Below the pieces are notes generated by a model that saw only the letters and a list, made by a program, of their open reading frames with translations, had not been told where the DNA came from and made no database searches. The position numbers and the translations under genes were made by a program. From the NCBI GenBank assembly GCA_014773175.1, contig VXCM01000469.1, forward strand, positions 186,001 to 250,000: 64,000 nt of DNA, given 5' to 3'. The DNA is from Lucifuga dentata. Lineage: Eukaryota; Chordata; Actinopteri; Ophidiiformes; Bythitidae. Of this stretch, positions 10,646 to 23,110 are shown piece after piece; position 1 is the first letter of the stretch; every line of letters starts with the position of its first letter.

Positions 10646-12318
10646 TCAGGACCTACATTACTAATTTGAGTGACTATTTTAATACATTTCAAACTTCTCC
10701 CTTTTTTTATAGACTTTATGTACCAATAACAACACTTTATGATATACAACAACACCACAAACTTATAGCCTCAAAAATTACCCTAGCGACAAATCAAAAC
10801 TCTCTGGTACAGTTCCACAATTGAATATTGTATGTATGACAGATGTAATATTCAGTGGGATCTCCTCATATTATGGGTTATTCCAACTCCATTATGCATT
10901 TATAGCCATTATAGTCCATATATGCGCCGAGAGTGTGTTCATCTGGCCGGTGTCAGCTTTCCTCAGGTATGATTCAGCTGTGATGGAGGAGGTGGAGTGT
11001 GTAGTTGGAGGGTGGGGGTGGTTGCAGCAGCTATATTCTCCTGTACAATAAGCTGCAGTATAATAGTCCCTTGGATTATCTCAATTGCAGGTGATAACAG
11101 ACAGGCAGTGGAGCGGACAGGCTGATACAGGACACCCAGTCCTGTGTGGGAAGCCATATGAATTATTTCTTGTTTGCCCACAGACTGTCTATGGGGACCG
11201 GGGACGGGGGCCGGGTGGGAGGAGGTGGCATGAGGCAAAGGAGGGAGGAAGGGAGGTGTCATTCCTGTGAATCTGTTTTGACTTTAGCAGTGGGAAGAGA
11301 GAAAGATTACTTACCCGATTATGTCTTGATACCTTTATCACTTTTATTTGTTATTTTTTTCGATGATGATACAAAAGCCTACACTTACATTGAAAACGAA
11401 TGTGAATGTAATGCCATAATCAAATTGAGTCGATCATCAATCATCAGGAACTGCATTTTGGATTGTTTTTTGTATTCTAAATAAGTTTTCGAGGTCAGTT
11501 TAAATCATTTTCCACAGATATTTTAAGATTAATTCTTATTGGTTGCAGGCTGACGTAAAGCTTGTCATCGTCTGTCAAATGCTTGCTGGGAAGTGTTTAG
11601 TGTGTATGTGTGCATGTCACAGAGTGTGTCAGTTACAGATACCTTATCATGCAGGAGGCCGCTGCTGTGCTCAGTGCAATGCAGTATGCAGGATTCGTTG
11701 TCAATGGTGGAATCATGCAGGAAGGTGATACCTGGTTTAAGCATGATTAAATTGACACCCCATAGAGTGTCTCAGATACGTTTTTGTGCTCTTGATACTG
11801 TGGCAGCAGCTTATTCAACGCTCTCTGGCGTTCGGTCTCACCTGTCGTGGTGACATCATTGCATTGCAATTACAGAGAGTGAGAGGGTGAATGCATTAGG
11901 CACTGTGGGCGAAGTATCATGGCAGTGTTATCTCTGGTCTCTCAGCTTATCTCTCTCTTTTCCCTCACTTTTGATTTTAAAGAGCATAACACCAACTCAG
12001 CAATGATCCAGCAAGCTGTGTGAAATATGCTAAAATATTTCATGAAAATGATGAAAAAATCTCCAACAAATTTCATTCATTTGTTCATTTTCACAACTAC
12101 TGTATAACTGACTTTTGAAATGCCTGAAAATATCAAGCCATTATATGTTTTCAGTTTAACAACAAAGATGTCACTTCTTTTGATATCAAAATGCTCTTCG
12201 TGTGCATATTTCTGTCATTTTGGAACTTTAACATTGCTCATTTCGTGAACGCCATGGAAATTTGGTAAGTGGGCCTCTAACACTTGTATTTGAGTACACC
12301 TGGATTATAAAGTGAAAA

Positions 12319-12359
12319 AAAGCTACTTTATTAAAGTTTTGCTTTAATAAAGTAGCTTT
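12319..12359. repeat. Perfect 18-bp inverted repeat
   Basis: Arms 12319-12336 (AAAGCTACTTTATTAAAG) and 12342-12359 are perfect reverse complements around a 5-base loop. A partial extra copy of the arm (TTTATTAAAGC) follows. Confidence 0.9.
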
Positions 12360-12474
12360 ATTAAAGCAAATTGATGGCTTATTACATATAAACCATGATC
12401 CTTTATTATTAAAACCAAAAGTCATGGGTTCCTCACTTGATAATATGCCATCATATTTGCAGTTATACATGTTA

Positions 12475-12630
12475 GTCATTAATAAATGGTAATGGGCTCA
12501 TAGCAACCTAAATATGATCTTATAAGTAGCTTATTACTGATAGATAAAGCAATAATAAGTTATTAGCCATTAATAAATCATTTAGTTACAACTTATAAAT
12601 TAGTTATACATTTTGGTAAATCATTATGAT
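12475..12630. repeat. AT-rich 'taataaatgg' repeat region
   Basis: Imperfect repetition of words such as TTAATAAATGG, TTATTAGCCATTAATAAA and TTATAAATTAG, in the manner of a common fish AT-rich repeat. Confidence 0.4.
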
Positions 12631-13784
12631 AATGGTTCTGGCTGAAGAAGGATATATCGACCAAATGGATTTTTCACGACCTGGCATCCCAAAAGTTCTT
12701 GTTTGGGGCTTACTGATGAATATGATTTAATTATGGCTTAAGAGGGTGAAAACATTCATTTAGCTGATTTATCAATTTTAAACAGCGCATAGAAATCTGA
12801 TTTATTCTTAAGTTGAATGCAAGCTGCTCTCACCCTGAAAATGAATGTTTCATACAGTAAACATAGGCTTACTGTATGCATGGCAGCCTTCCAAAAGCCA
12901 TCCTCTTCATCGTCATCTGTTGACCTCCATAAGACTAAGACTAACTTCCTGAACATCTGCTCCCAGGATCAGAGCTCTCTGATACTATTCTGGTGTTCGC
13001 AGTTGGTCAGAGGTTTGGAGTTCATGCTCTGTGGTGTATTTATTATTTACATAATTCACAAGCAGACAGTATTTATTTTCACTTTGTTCCCTCAAATGTT
13101 CTTCATTTCTGTCCAGGCACGTGCTTCCTCCTCAAAGAGACTTCATCAGGATTTTAATGCTCTGCGCAGTGCTAAGATGTGTGACTTCTTAGCAACAGGT
13201 AGCTAGAAGTTGGAGTGTTAGATATGAGAGAGAGAGAGAGAGTGAGAGAGAGAGAGAGAGAGAGAGACAAAGAGGCGCTTTNTGTTAGATATGAGAGAGA
13301 GAGAGAGAGTGAGAGAGAGAGAGAGAGAGAGAGACAAAGAGGCGCTTTGTTTATGACCGTCGCTCTTGGCCACACACAGGGCTTAGTAAGAGAGCATTTC
13401 CTGTACTGATTCATTCTCCGCTGTGTCATTTGTGTAACTCAACGTCTCTGTTAACAAAAGGAAGAAAATGTGTCCGTGGCTGCACGCTTACCTGCATGCA
13501 TGCATTTTTTTTTTCCACTGACCTTCTCATGTTGCATGATTAGTCTGTTATCTGTTTTGATCTCAACCGACAAGTTATGAATCACCAGCCGAATAGCATC
13601 AAGTTGATGAAGAAGGATGTGTGCTGCTGTTAGATGATAATGATAATCAACTATACACTGCAAAAACAGGAATTCAAGGAAGTACCAAGATCTTATTTTA
13701 AGATGATTCATTATTTTTTTAAAATTTTACTTGAGGAAAATAGTCTCACCAAATTCCAGCATCAGGTTATTAGCATATTTTTAG
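12631..13784. other. Intergenic DNA with (GA)n tract
   Basis: Contains a GA/GT-rich microsatellite duplicated across an N (13216-13348). A 129-codon frame at 12817-13206 has no recognisable motif and is judged non-coding. Confidence 0.55.
13216..13348 (+). repeat. Exact 66-bp duplication across N with (GA)n core
   Basis: 13216-13281 equals 13283-13348, with N at 13282. The core is a (GA)n microsatellite, so the join is likely an assembly artefact. Confidence 0.9.
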
Positions 13785-13930
13785 CATATGATTGTGGCTT
13801 TGAACTAGTTTAGCAACCAACTTCTCATCTAATTTGGACCCTCACATGTTCACCTCTTCCCAAACATGAAAACGGTTTTAGTGAAGCCTGTTTGGCCTCA
13901 GATGATGATGTGAAGAAACTGGAGTAAAAC
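13785..13930 (+). repeat. Dispersed repeat family Y, copy 2
   Basis: Inverted relative to 5060-5300; see that entry for the shared words. Old and diverged; class unknown. Confidence 0.5.
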
Positions 13931-15959
13931 CGCTCCTGCATGGCTGGTAGAAGTGTGTCGAGTTGAAAGCGATGTTGTTGAAACGAAACTATTACAACAC
14001 CTTTAAGATCTTTCAATGTCAGGCTCAGAATTTATCAGTCAGCCCTCATGCCCTCAGATCGCTTTTATCTGGATTTGTCTTAGTGAGTTAGACTTTTTTT
14101 TAACTAGAGCTGATTGGAAATACGTCTAATGAAATCAGTTATGAGAAACTTTAATTTTTCTTTGCATATTTCAAGAATCAGAGCAATCATAACTTATTAT
14201 CAAGTCTTGTTTTCTTAAAGTGAAAAATCTAAATCTAATTATGATGTCTACATTATGTTTGAAAAAATCATTTATTGCCATAATCGGTATAGAATTAAAG
14301 TTTTACCGTGCAGGTAAACGTATGACTTGACATACTTGCACAAGTTTGAGTAACCGAGAAACATTAGAAGTAAAATATTAGAGGGAAGTCAAACATCAAT
14401 AAAGTGTTCAAGAAAGATCAATTCTAAAACAGATAATTTAAGAAAACTAACAGATGACCTCCTGACCTCCTCAGAAAGGTTATCCTTAACAAAGACTGTC
14501 TATAGGCTGTACCTTTTGTCTGTCTATAGGCTGTATCTTTGTAGAAGCAGGAACTTTTGAGCCCTCTTGTTCAAAGATATCACTTCTTTAAAATTTACTA
14601 GCATAATTTGTAGCATTTTGATGAGCTCTTAATTAAAGAAATTGTGTCTTCATTCTGGCAGGACGACCGGCTTTTTGTATCTGTGACAGAGCACATTGGT
14701 AGTTACAAATCCCTTTCTCTGAGCTTTGTTATAATCAGGAATACCAAAGTGTTTGATGGATGCTGTGGGCTGGACATCTCAGCCCTGAAGCAGATTTTGA
14801 AGATATGCAAATCTGCTCATTTGCAGAGTGTAGGAGAGTGATAAAACCTGCAGGCCAGAGCCGAGTTAAGCTTGGCTCTGTCTCTGTATTTGGGCCCAGC
14901 AGGCAGTGTGTCACAGCAGTCTCTCCGTGTGTGGCCTCCTTGTTTTCTCATCATTTCTGTGTTTAGGAATCGTCTGCAACAATCTGACCGCAGCTTGTTG
15001 TCTGTTGAGTTGAACGTGGAGAAAATGCACATGTGGCTCCCCTGCACGGTTTAACTACAAACACATGCATGGACAAAGATACAAACATATGCAACATACA
15101 CATGAAGATGCTCTCTGGGTTACAGCATTCTGAGTAGATTTATGGAGGCAATAATGACATAATTGCTTTGGTTGCATATGAGGATCAGAACGTTTAAGTG
15201 CCCCATGCGTGTGATATGGTTGCTTCCCTCAGCATAGTCAGTCATCCTCAAGCAAACAGAGAAACACCTGAGCCGTTTCCATGAAGCTGGCATTGGTGAT
15301 GGGGGAGAGGAGAGCACCAGGACATGGGCGACTGTCTTGCTAATGGGACACTTAGACGTCTGGGCTTATGTCATTCAGTCCCAGCGTGCTGCATCCAATC
15401 GCCCCCCATTGCAGGGATCCAGCTCCGCCACGATCGATCTGCGGCTGGCCTCCTCCACCCCAGCGGTCACGACTCAGGCAACCGGAGCCGTAAGGGTCCT
15501 GAGGCATCCCTCTCACCGTCTACCTCCCTCAGCCCCAACACACACATATTACTGTCCCACTGCCCCTGCAACTCCTTTGCTGACCTTGATCTTCCTCTGG
15601 AGAACCCAGAAGCAGCACTCTGTTGTTGCATCTTCAGTTCACAGACAGAAGCATAAATACTCTGATGAAAGTAGAGATGAGGGACAAATAAATTCCAAAG
15701 TCGTACTAAAGATCATCCTGGAATTTACTTTCATGGAATTATGAGAGTAAGGTGTGTACTACAGCCAGTAAAATGCAATAAAATAAAGGGGAGGTGGGGN
15801 TAAAAAAAAAAAGGCCCAGATATCAAAGGTAAGTAGTTATATACTCAAATGAAGCTTTGCCGCATAACCTAATCAAATATTTTCAGCTGATAAAGTTGCA
15901 TTAATATTTTATGTGCTCTTTTATTTATTTTGCCATGGCCAGTGTTGCTGCATATGTCT
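13931..15959. other. Intergenic DNA without recognised genes
   Basis: Includes a 24-bp imperfect tandem duplication (14493-14540). The 14640-15740 interval is more GC-rich with short open frames on both strands, but none has a domain, splice pattern or other coding support. An N in a G/A run lies at 15800. Confidence 0.5.
14493..14540 (+). repeat. 24-bp imperfect tandem duplication
   Basis: CTGTCTATAGGCTGTA followed by a T-rich end is repeated once with small changes. Confidence 0.8.
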
Positions 15960-16027
15960 ATATTGTTTGGAATAAATGAACTGGATGCTAGCCATCCAGC
16001 TCTTTGTTCATTTATTCCAAACAATAT
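15960..16027. repeat. 22-bp perfect inverted repeat, 68-nt hairpin
   Basis: Arms 15960-15981 (ATATTGTTTGGAATAAATGA plus AC) and 16006-16027 are perfectly complementary. The loop itself contains a smaller TGGATG/CATCCA stem. Size and shape resemble a microRNA precursor, but the arms are AT-rich and perfectly paired, which is more like a recent inverted duplication. Confidence 0.9.
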
Positions 16028-16126
16028 GAAAACACCATAGATTAGCTACCTGACTTTATTAACAAATGTATTTATCTGTGGATCCTGAATTGCCATGACA
16101 GTACAGGTAATCTGTCGTGAGTCATA

Positions 16127-16257
16127 CCTTCTCATGTTGCGTGGATCTCTTGGCCTTGTTGTGAACAATGTAGCATGGGGAGGGGGGGGAGNCCTTCTCA
16201 TGTTGCGTGGATCTCTTGGCCTTGTTGTGAACAATGTAGCATGGGGAGGGGGGGGAG
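16127..16257 (+). repeat. Exact 65-bp duplication across N, likely assembly artefact
   Basis: 16127-16191 equals 16193-16257, with N at 16192. It ends in a G-run. Confidence 0.9.
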
Positions 16258-18160
16258 GATGTATGAGTAGCCCTCCACTTTTTCCCATCATTGTCATCTA
16301 ATATTGATGCTGTGTCTTCTTAGCTAAGCTCCGCTAATGAGGGGTTGATTTGAGATCAGGACACTGATAATGATGATAATCTGCATATACTCATGAAAAT
16401 GGAGAAGGGCCCTCATGATATAATCCTGCATGTCTGCCCATAAACTTTCAGCATAAATAGACAAGAGATAGATATGTCCTGTGTGACTGGAAACATAAGA
16501 CTGAGGTGATTCCTGAATGTATCACCAGGTCAGAGATTACAGCTTTGGCAGCGACTAGAATGCGTCATGGAAACAACACCAGAAATTAGCCAGAAATCGT
16601 TTACAATCATTCCATTTAGAGTATTTGTCTGTATAAAACACAAATTCCAGGTAGTCATTTCTACATGGACATGAAATGTGAACCTTTTCTCTGTCTCACA
16701 CACTAACTACACTCACACACTAGCACACTTTGAAATACAGGATGTGAATCTGCTGATCCAAACTTAACATTTGTTTTTGTCTAAATGGAACGGCAAAGTC
16801 CATATTCAAAAGAAGCATTTGCTGTGGCAGTGTTGTTTAGAAAAATAGAAACACACACATAAAGTGTGTTGAGTGGTTGAAGGAGGCTTGTTTGCAGTTT
16901 GCTTGTATTCTAATATCTCCTTTATGCAAAGCTTTGCTGAAACACTGTGTGTGGTCCACTTCGGTCCGGTCTGCTGAGCGGATGGCCGTGGTGGCCACGT
17001 TGTTGTCTTCTTGACAACATTGGCCAGTGTTGCTTATAATAAAATGGGATTATGAAAACATTTAGGAGTTCTGACATGCAATGACAAATTCAAATATCAA
17101 CAGAGAGATATGACAAAAAGGGCACCCGAAGCTCTCTGCCAATGCTCATGTAAACAGCATTAGCACATGAATTAAAGGTTATTGTGACATTCCTTGTCTA
17201 TATTTCATCATTCTATTTTCAGGTTTGCTCTATAAACAGCTGTAATTCCACAGAGTGAACCAAGGTGGGAGTTTTTCAGGTTACTCCAGTCTCGTTGTGT
17301 TGCTTTAGAGAAAACCACTGGCTCTGAATTAAGGCTGTGTTAATACATAGCATCTTTTGAGTAAAAACAGCACTGCTGAGTGCTTGGGCAACTCCGCTGT
17401 CACTGCGATTGCTAACTAACTACTCGTTTCATGTAGCTTGAGGTTGCTATGTAATATTAGATATGGCCAGAACAGGCTTTAGGTTTTGAGACAGGGAGTG
17501 TTGAGGAACGTACTCCCATTGCAGAGTGAGTTGTGGGTACATGTCATTTTCTGTGGGTCAAGAGGTGTTTAATGATCTTGTTCAGGAGCTTTGGTTTGAC
17601 AATGTGAAATAGAAAGTGTGTCTGTGTGTCCACAGAGTCTGTTTTTCTTATGGTGATTGGTAAATAAAAGTATTTGATTTATATACAGAGCATTTTTCTG
17701 AAAATTTTTTTAACTTTGAAAATCACTCCATTCTGCAAAAAAATTAAAAAAAAGTAAAAAAAAACCCTAGCCAGCTTTGGCAATTGTAAAGACAGCTATA
17801 TTTCGTAGGACTCCATGTAAAAACAAACAAACACACTGCTAGTGGAGGACACAATGCTACATGTGAACATAGCCTGAATTATTTAGATTCATTCTGTTTA
17901 TTACTTGATTTGGAGAAGAGATGACCGAGGTAAAATAAGTAAAGCATCTTTCCCTGTGCAGGATTTATATTCAGTTTTGTTACCACCTGTTGCAGGCCTG
18001 CAGCTCAATAATTTAATGTTTTCAAATTACGCACTCTTTGAGTACCAAATACTCATAGCTCTAGCATCCTACTGATGGTGCTACTCGGGCCTCTTCCTTG
18101 CCCACCCCNTCCTCCTCCTCCTCCTCCTACCACCTCTCAGGAGAAATGTCACACTGTTGT
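16258..18160. other. Intergenic DNA without recognised genes
   Basis: Only scattered A-runs, short CA runs and a CTC-trinucleotide run with N at 18109 are visible. Confidence 0.55.
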
Positions 18161-18164
18161 GGGT

Positions 18165-18530
18165 GCTAATCATGTTGAGCGGTTTAGCTTTCATAAACAA
18201 AGAGTAAAAATTAGGCCACAGTAACAATCTGGTAATTCAGTAGCGCGCGGCGGACGTTGCTGCTATTCCATTTCAGGGCGGATTATGAATGCGTGTGCAA
18301 AGCCGTTGCCCTCTTAATGATGGTCCTGTGATATTACAGCTGCTCACAATTAGCCAGGACTCCCCCTGGCCGCCAGAGCTCCCCTACGTAAATAAACGGT
18401 GGGACCGGGGAGGTTGGGCACAGTAAGCGCTGAAACAACACGGCTGATTTGGACATCTGGTGTGGTAATAGAAACGTCTCTTCCACATTTTGACGTAATG
18501 AATAGAGATCAGAGTCCTGCTGGTTAAAAA
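18165..18530. promoter_or_regulatory. Candidate conserved non-coding element
   Basis: Even-composition, repeat-free block. Visible motifs: ATAAACAAAG (18193-18202; forkhead plus SOX-like), AACAATCTGG, and a weak CTCF-like ACTCCCCCTGGCCGCCA (18359-18375, about 10 of 14 core positions). It also has CpG-containing words such as GTAGCGCGCGGCGG. Function is inferred from appearance only. Confidence 0.33.
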
Positions 18531-18536
18531 CCAACT

Positions 18537-18591
18537 TGTATAGATGATGGAGACACAGCGTGCTCCATCATCTATACAATGATGGAGCACG
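18537..18591. repeat. Perfect 16-bp inverted repeat with third partial copy
   Basis: Arms 18537-18552 (TGTATAGATGATGGAG) and 18563-18578 are perfect reverse complements. 18579-18591 (ATGATGGAGCACG) is in turn almost the reverse complement of 18559-18571. This forward-inverted-forward order suggests template switching. A G-run with N (18600) follows. Confidence 0.88.
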
Positions 18592-18609
18592 GGGGGGGGN
18601 GGGGGAGAG

Positions 18610-19699
18610 AAGAGAGAGAGAGAGGATGCTTTACTGTTTCAACCAATCAGGAAACATTTGATATGCCTATTACAGGGCTTGGCCAAAATAACAGAAACTT
18701 CAAATGATAAAAGACTTCATTTGAAGTCAATAAATCATAATCACAAGTACTGCACAGCTACATGTGTGAATCATATTAGATTGAAATCCAAGTGGAAGTA
18801 TGTATCACCTTTAAAAATGTCATGTTAAATTGGTCATCACTCTGCATGCATCAGCAACAAAACCACTGAAAAACTGTCTCTGTTTCTCGCAGCTCAGCAT
18901 TCTGGTGGATATGTAATGTAATAATCTGCTGATCTTCATTAGGTCTGATGATTGCTCTGTATGATAATGGCTGTAAAATGGTCGAGGAGTTTAAGTCCGT
19001 TCAAAGCACCCTAGGGCGCAAACACTGTTCCCTCATAATGTCCCCATTCTCCTAAATGATAATGTCTTATATTCTGTGGCATACACTCCAAATGGGAAAT
19101 GGTAGTTATAAAAAAGATTCACAAGTATGCACTACTCTATGCTATTTTTGTGCCACTTTGTTCTCAAGCATTCTTTGTCTGATTTATTTTAAGCAAAACT
19201 CTAAATTTCTACTTTAACCAGATAAAAAGCAAAAAAAAAAAAAATAACNAAAAAAAAAAAAAATAAGACTGACTAAAGTGAGGTATAGGTATCCATAGAT
19301 AAATTATATGGACCATAAATTAATTTCTATGGCACTGTTTTATTTTCCCATAAGCTTTATAAAAATGCTTATATTTTTACATATCAATCACAAACAGGTC
19401 CTGTGTTTCATCACTCTTTTTAAGTGGGACCAGAAACCAAGTGGCTGATCAGAACAAAAACTTCCAGACACGACCTTGGAGTATTTATTAATCAAATAAT
19501 CAGTCTTCTTTTTTACTTCCTTACAGTTGTAGAATTAGATGAAAACTTCCTCAGAGGTATTAAAAAATGTACTGAAGGCGCTCTTTATTGCCTGATCCCG
19601 ATCAACAGATGTTCATATGAGTTTCAGATAATGTCCATCCCTTGTTCACCTTACATGTTACAGAAAAAGTTAATTAAATACAGACAGCTTTCTTTCTTT
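18610..19699. other. Intergenic DNA without recognised genes
   Basis: Contains A-runs around an N at 19249; no gene or mobile element recognised. Confidence 0.55.
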
Positions 19700-20020
19700 A
19701 TTATTTCCCTGTGATTCCACTGACCCTGGCTGGGCAGCTGCAGCCGGAGCACTTAGCCAAAGCCTCTCTCCTCCAGTCTGGTGATCAGTAATCAATCTGC
19801 TTGGATACATTGTTTCGTAACCTTGACTTTCAAGATAAAGTTGCACCTATCCATTGGAAAGGTCGGAGCCAGATGTTAATTAACCAAGAGGGAAATGAAC
19901 TAATGGGGGTTTTAGAGTGGCATTTAACAAGACACCTAATCCCATGGAAAGAACAGTCACAGTATCACATTTTTTATTTGGTGTACAGTTCCATGTACGG
20001 CAATGGGAGACACACAATTT
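19700..20020. promoter_or_regulatory. Candidate conserved non-coding element
   Basis: Repeat-free block with a GTTAATTAAC palindrome (19875-19884, homeodomain/HNF1-half-site type), TCAAGATAAAG and CCAATTGG-like words. Appearance only; no conservation data. Confidence 0.27.
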
Positions 20021-20815
20021 AGGTGTTAGACAATTAAAATCATGCTTGTTATGCAGTGTAGATTTTGTTCAACACTCCTGTGTTTATATTGAGTGAAGTA
20101 GAATGGTGCACCTGTACTTTATTCTTACCTCTGAGGCAACAGTAGGTTATAACTTGATCATTGGTGCCTCCTGCTGTGAGGACTGACCAGTTTTACTGCC
20201 TGATAGAAAAAGATGTGCGGTAACACCTGTTGGCTATGAGTGGCTTGTGTATCTCAGCTGGTGACTGCTGTAATTCTGTTCTATCATCAGACAGTATAAT
20301 TCCCCGTAAATGGATCTTCAAATGTGGAAAACAAGATGCCAGATGAGCATTATGGCGTTTATGCCATCACTTATCTCAACAACTATGGTCATGATGAATC
20401 AGTACATCAAAGCCAAGTTTTTGTCTCACATCCCCTGTATGGATAATGATTCACTCATGTTTTTCATCCTGCTTAAACCTTTATGAAGGCGTTTTGAATC
20501 TATCCCAGCATTCACTCATCAGACAACCCTGTCTCATAAGGATTATGTTCATTTGTAATCAGTGTGCAAAAGCAATTTCTGTTGGTACAATAAGTTAGCA
20601 TGGGCTTGTCTGATGCATTTATAGTACAGTGAAGGTTTAGAAAGATCCATTTGCTGACCAAATGGATCTGCATTAACTGAGTAAAATGAGCATTTTCCTA
20701 ATCTCATATCATTTGTCAGATCCTTCAGAACACCGGTTCAGATGTTTAAAATATTACACCCAGCTCTCTTTTATGATTTTGTGACACAAAGCATTTGAAA
20801 CCAGGGCAAGTACAG
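20021..20815. other. Intergenic DNA, nothing recognised
   Basis: One 11-bp inverted repeat (20643-20669). No gene seen. Confidence 0.55.
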
Positions 20816-20962
20816 CACCTAAAAAGGCCTGTTTTCCCTCAATGTGCATACTAGTGTTGCAGCAAGGGAGTACAGAAGAATATCGAGGTGTTTTTTTTTG
20901 TTTTTTGTTTTTTTTTTTGCACATTAAATCACTGCAAAGATTTCAAAAATAGGCCCCAAAAT
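20816..20962 (+). repeat. Family X repeat fragment (3' part)
   Basis: Similar to the right-hand part of the element at 35771-36845: a CAATGTGCAT word, then GTTGCAGCAAGGGAG, then TTTCAAAAATAGGCCCC. The left part is missing. Confidence 0.55.
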
Positions 20963-22379
20963 GAAAATAAGTACATGGAAATCTCTGTAATATGACGCTC
21001 TTTAAAATTCAATAATGTGTGCAATGATGAGCTGGTATGAATGGAGGTGAAATTTTGAGTCAATCACAGTCAATTAGACTGTGCAGGAAACAAGAAAAAA
21101 TGCAAACTGGGAACAGGGAATCAAACCCACTCACATTTATCTACAATATATTATCAGTAAACTTCCAGCTGTTAATGTTCCTTATGCTGCCTTACACCCC
21201 CATCGACTTCAAACAGTAAAGATAACGTTCTGTGGTTTTGATTTGCTTCAAAAGCGTGACTGTTTCTGCATTTTGTATATGTGATTGTATATGTGAGCAT
21301 TTATGGCTGAAATTGCGTTTACACACTGAGTGCACAGGCTTTGAGCGCTAATGTGGCATGAAGGCGCATGTCCTCAACACAGCATTCAGGATGCACAAGA
21401 AGCTGGAGATTTTATAACAGCAAGCTCTCTCAGACCAGCCAGTCTGACACGGTGGTCACGCTGACTCAAACAGCACCTGTAGCATCCTTTTCTTCTGGCT
21501 TCTCGCAGATTAAAACAAAGCTGTTATTTCATGGCATTACATACAACACAGGGAACTCGCCCGCCACTTTTGTTTCATTCTCTTTTCCTGGGTTTTTTTT
21601 TTTTTCCNCCCCCTCTCCCTTGGCTGTACCCGCATGACCCTTGTATCACCATCTGCTCCACATTGGGGACTGCCACTGTCATCTGCTGATAATTACTGTC
21701 ACCTGCACATTGCGTGGTGCGATAAACACTTGCTGTTACCAGCGGCGAGCGCCGGCACCGCCATGCTTGTTTAGACGCCTCAGAGCTGGTGAGAGTCAGC
21801 ACACGAGGCTAATTCAAGTGTGCCTTTTCACAAATCTCCAACGTGATATGGTGAAATGGCAGTATATCAGGATTTAGCCAACAGATCATAATCTAAACTC
21901 TCATCTAACACAACTGTCACCATGGTAATATTGCCACATCTCCTGTTTTACTGCCATGATGTTCAGGTCAAAGCACAGAGTTTTTCCTACTCACATGTTT
22001 ATACATCTACAATGACCTTTGCTTGCACAGGAAATCCATTTGAGCTGATATACAGTATCTCGCTGATCAGGAAACCACGAGAGCATAATAGTTTAAATTA
22101 GACCCATCAAAATGCAAGTGGCCTATTAGACAACATCCAAATTTTGAGGTTTAGGATACCCGCTCACACAAGAGGGTATGGGTAAAGAAAAAAAAAAAAG
22201 GAGTCAAGGGTTGCAATCGTAATGATTTAGTGATGGCCTTATTCTCTCTGCAGTGCAGTGTAAATCCTACCAGGCTGAGAATATAGCTTTGTCCCCTTTG
22301 GTGGTTTATCCACAAGTGCTTCAGTCTCTAAATCTGCTGGGGACTCTGAAAATCATCTGACCTCTCTGAGCACTCAACC
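20963..22379. other. Intergenic DNA with RFX-like site
   Basis: 21350-21830 is a more GC-rich unique block with an N in a T/C run at 21608. 21916-21929 carries an X-box-like site. No coding exon recognised. Confidence 0.5.
21916..21929 (+). promoter_or_regulatory. RFX X-box-like motif
   Basis: GTCACCATGGTAAT matches the X-box half sites GTNRCC and RGYAAC with a 2-base spacer and one mismatch at the last base. RFX factors bind such sites at ciliary and MHC genes. Single-site prediction only. Confidence 0.35.
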
Positions 22380-22402
22380 AAAAAAAAAAAAAAAAAAAAA
22401 AA
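22380..22402. repeat. Poly-A run
   Basis: About 23 uninterrupted A; no retrotransposon body was identified upstream. Confidence 0.85.
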
Positions 22403-22849
22403 GCACGGTATCAGCAGTTTAGAAACTGTGCAATATGCTTTACTGTTTGTCTGTCTGGCTATTTGAATCTAATAAAAAGGAAAATAAATTGTAATGTATA
22501 TTGAAGAGTTCATTTGCAAAAATGTTATAAAACTGTAAAAATCCTGTTTTTATGTTTTACTCTGAAGTTGCAGTAATATCAAATTGTAACATATAGTTTA
22601 TTGATATTACCTGGAATGCACTGTAAAGATGTCTTTAATAAAATTTATAAAAATTGAGGTTATTAGTTTTTGCAAATGAACTCTGCAGACTGCTTGTGTG
22701 TGTGTGTGTGTTTGTGCATTTCTGAGGGGGGTGTGTTAGTCTTAAACATCAGTGTTTGGGAATTTATCAGGATTTCTGGTGTTTATCAAACATTCAGTAA
22801 CTTGAGTGTGTCTTTATCCTAATTTAAGAATTTCCCCTCATATTTCATA
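22403..22849. other. AT-rich intergenic DNA
   Basis: Short GT run at about 22695-22712; nothing else recognised. Confidence 0.55.
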
Positions 22850-23110
22850 CTCCTCGGTGCTTCATAAGGTGATAAACTCTTGGATTCACTCTCCATAGGG
22901 TGCAACTTGATCAGTCATGTGGCAGCATATTAATATATTTTCGTTTGCATGTGAAGATTAGCGCGAAAACACCCCTGATTGGAGTTGCTAAACTGTCCCC
23001 AGTGGCCTGAGAGCAGCTGATAATTGTGAGCGGGATAGATGTGTATATCAAATAGTTTACAAAATGAAGCCAGCTGTGTTTCCCCTGCATAGTGTGGCTT
23101 CCTGACACGC
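22850..23110. promoter_or_regulatory. Candidate conserved non-coding element
   Basis: Repeat-free. Includes TTTGCATGTGAA (octamer-like), GATTAGCGCGAAAACACC and CTGATTGGAG (CCAAT-type). Enhancer-like appearance only. Confidence 0.3.

Larger units (their letters stand above)
9241..12318. other. Intergenic DNA without recognised genes
   Basis: Holds a (GT)n run (9753-9773), a TTAGA-type pentamer run (10617-10645) and scattered T-runs. 9800-10170 is enhancer-like in appearance (simple-repeat-free, TTAAT/ATTA cores) but unproven. 10540-10600 resembles part of the MITE at 1539-2135. Open frames are all short and lack recognisable domains. Confidence 0.55.

Noticed and set aside
12817..13206. 129-codon open frame on the + strand
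   Set aside because: No domain, and hydrophobic segments come from AT-rich DNA; no splice or promoter context.
18359..18375. CTCF site
   Set aside because: Only about 10 of 14 core positions fit; kept as a remark within the enhancer-like block, not as a separate site.
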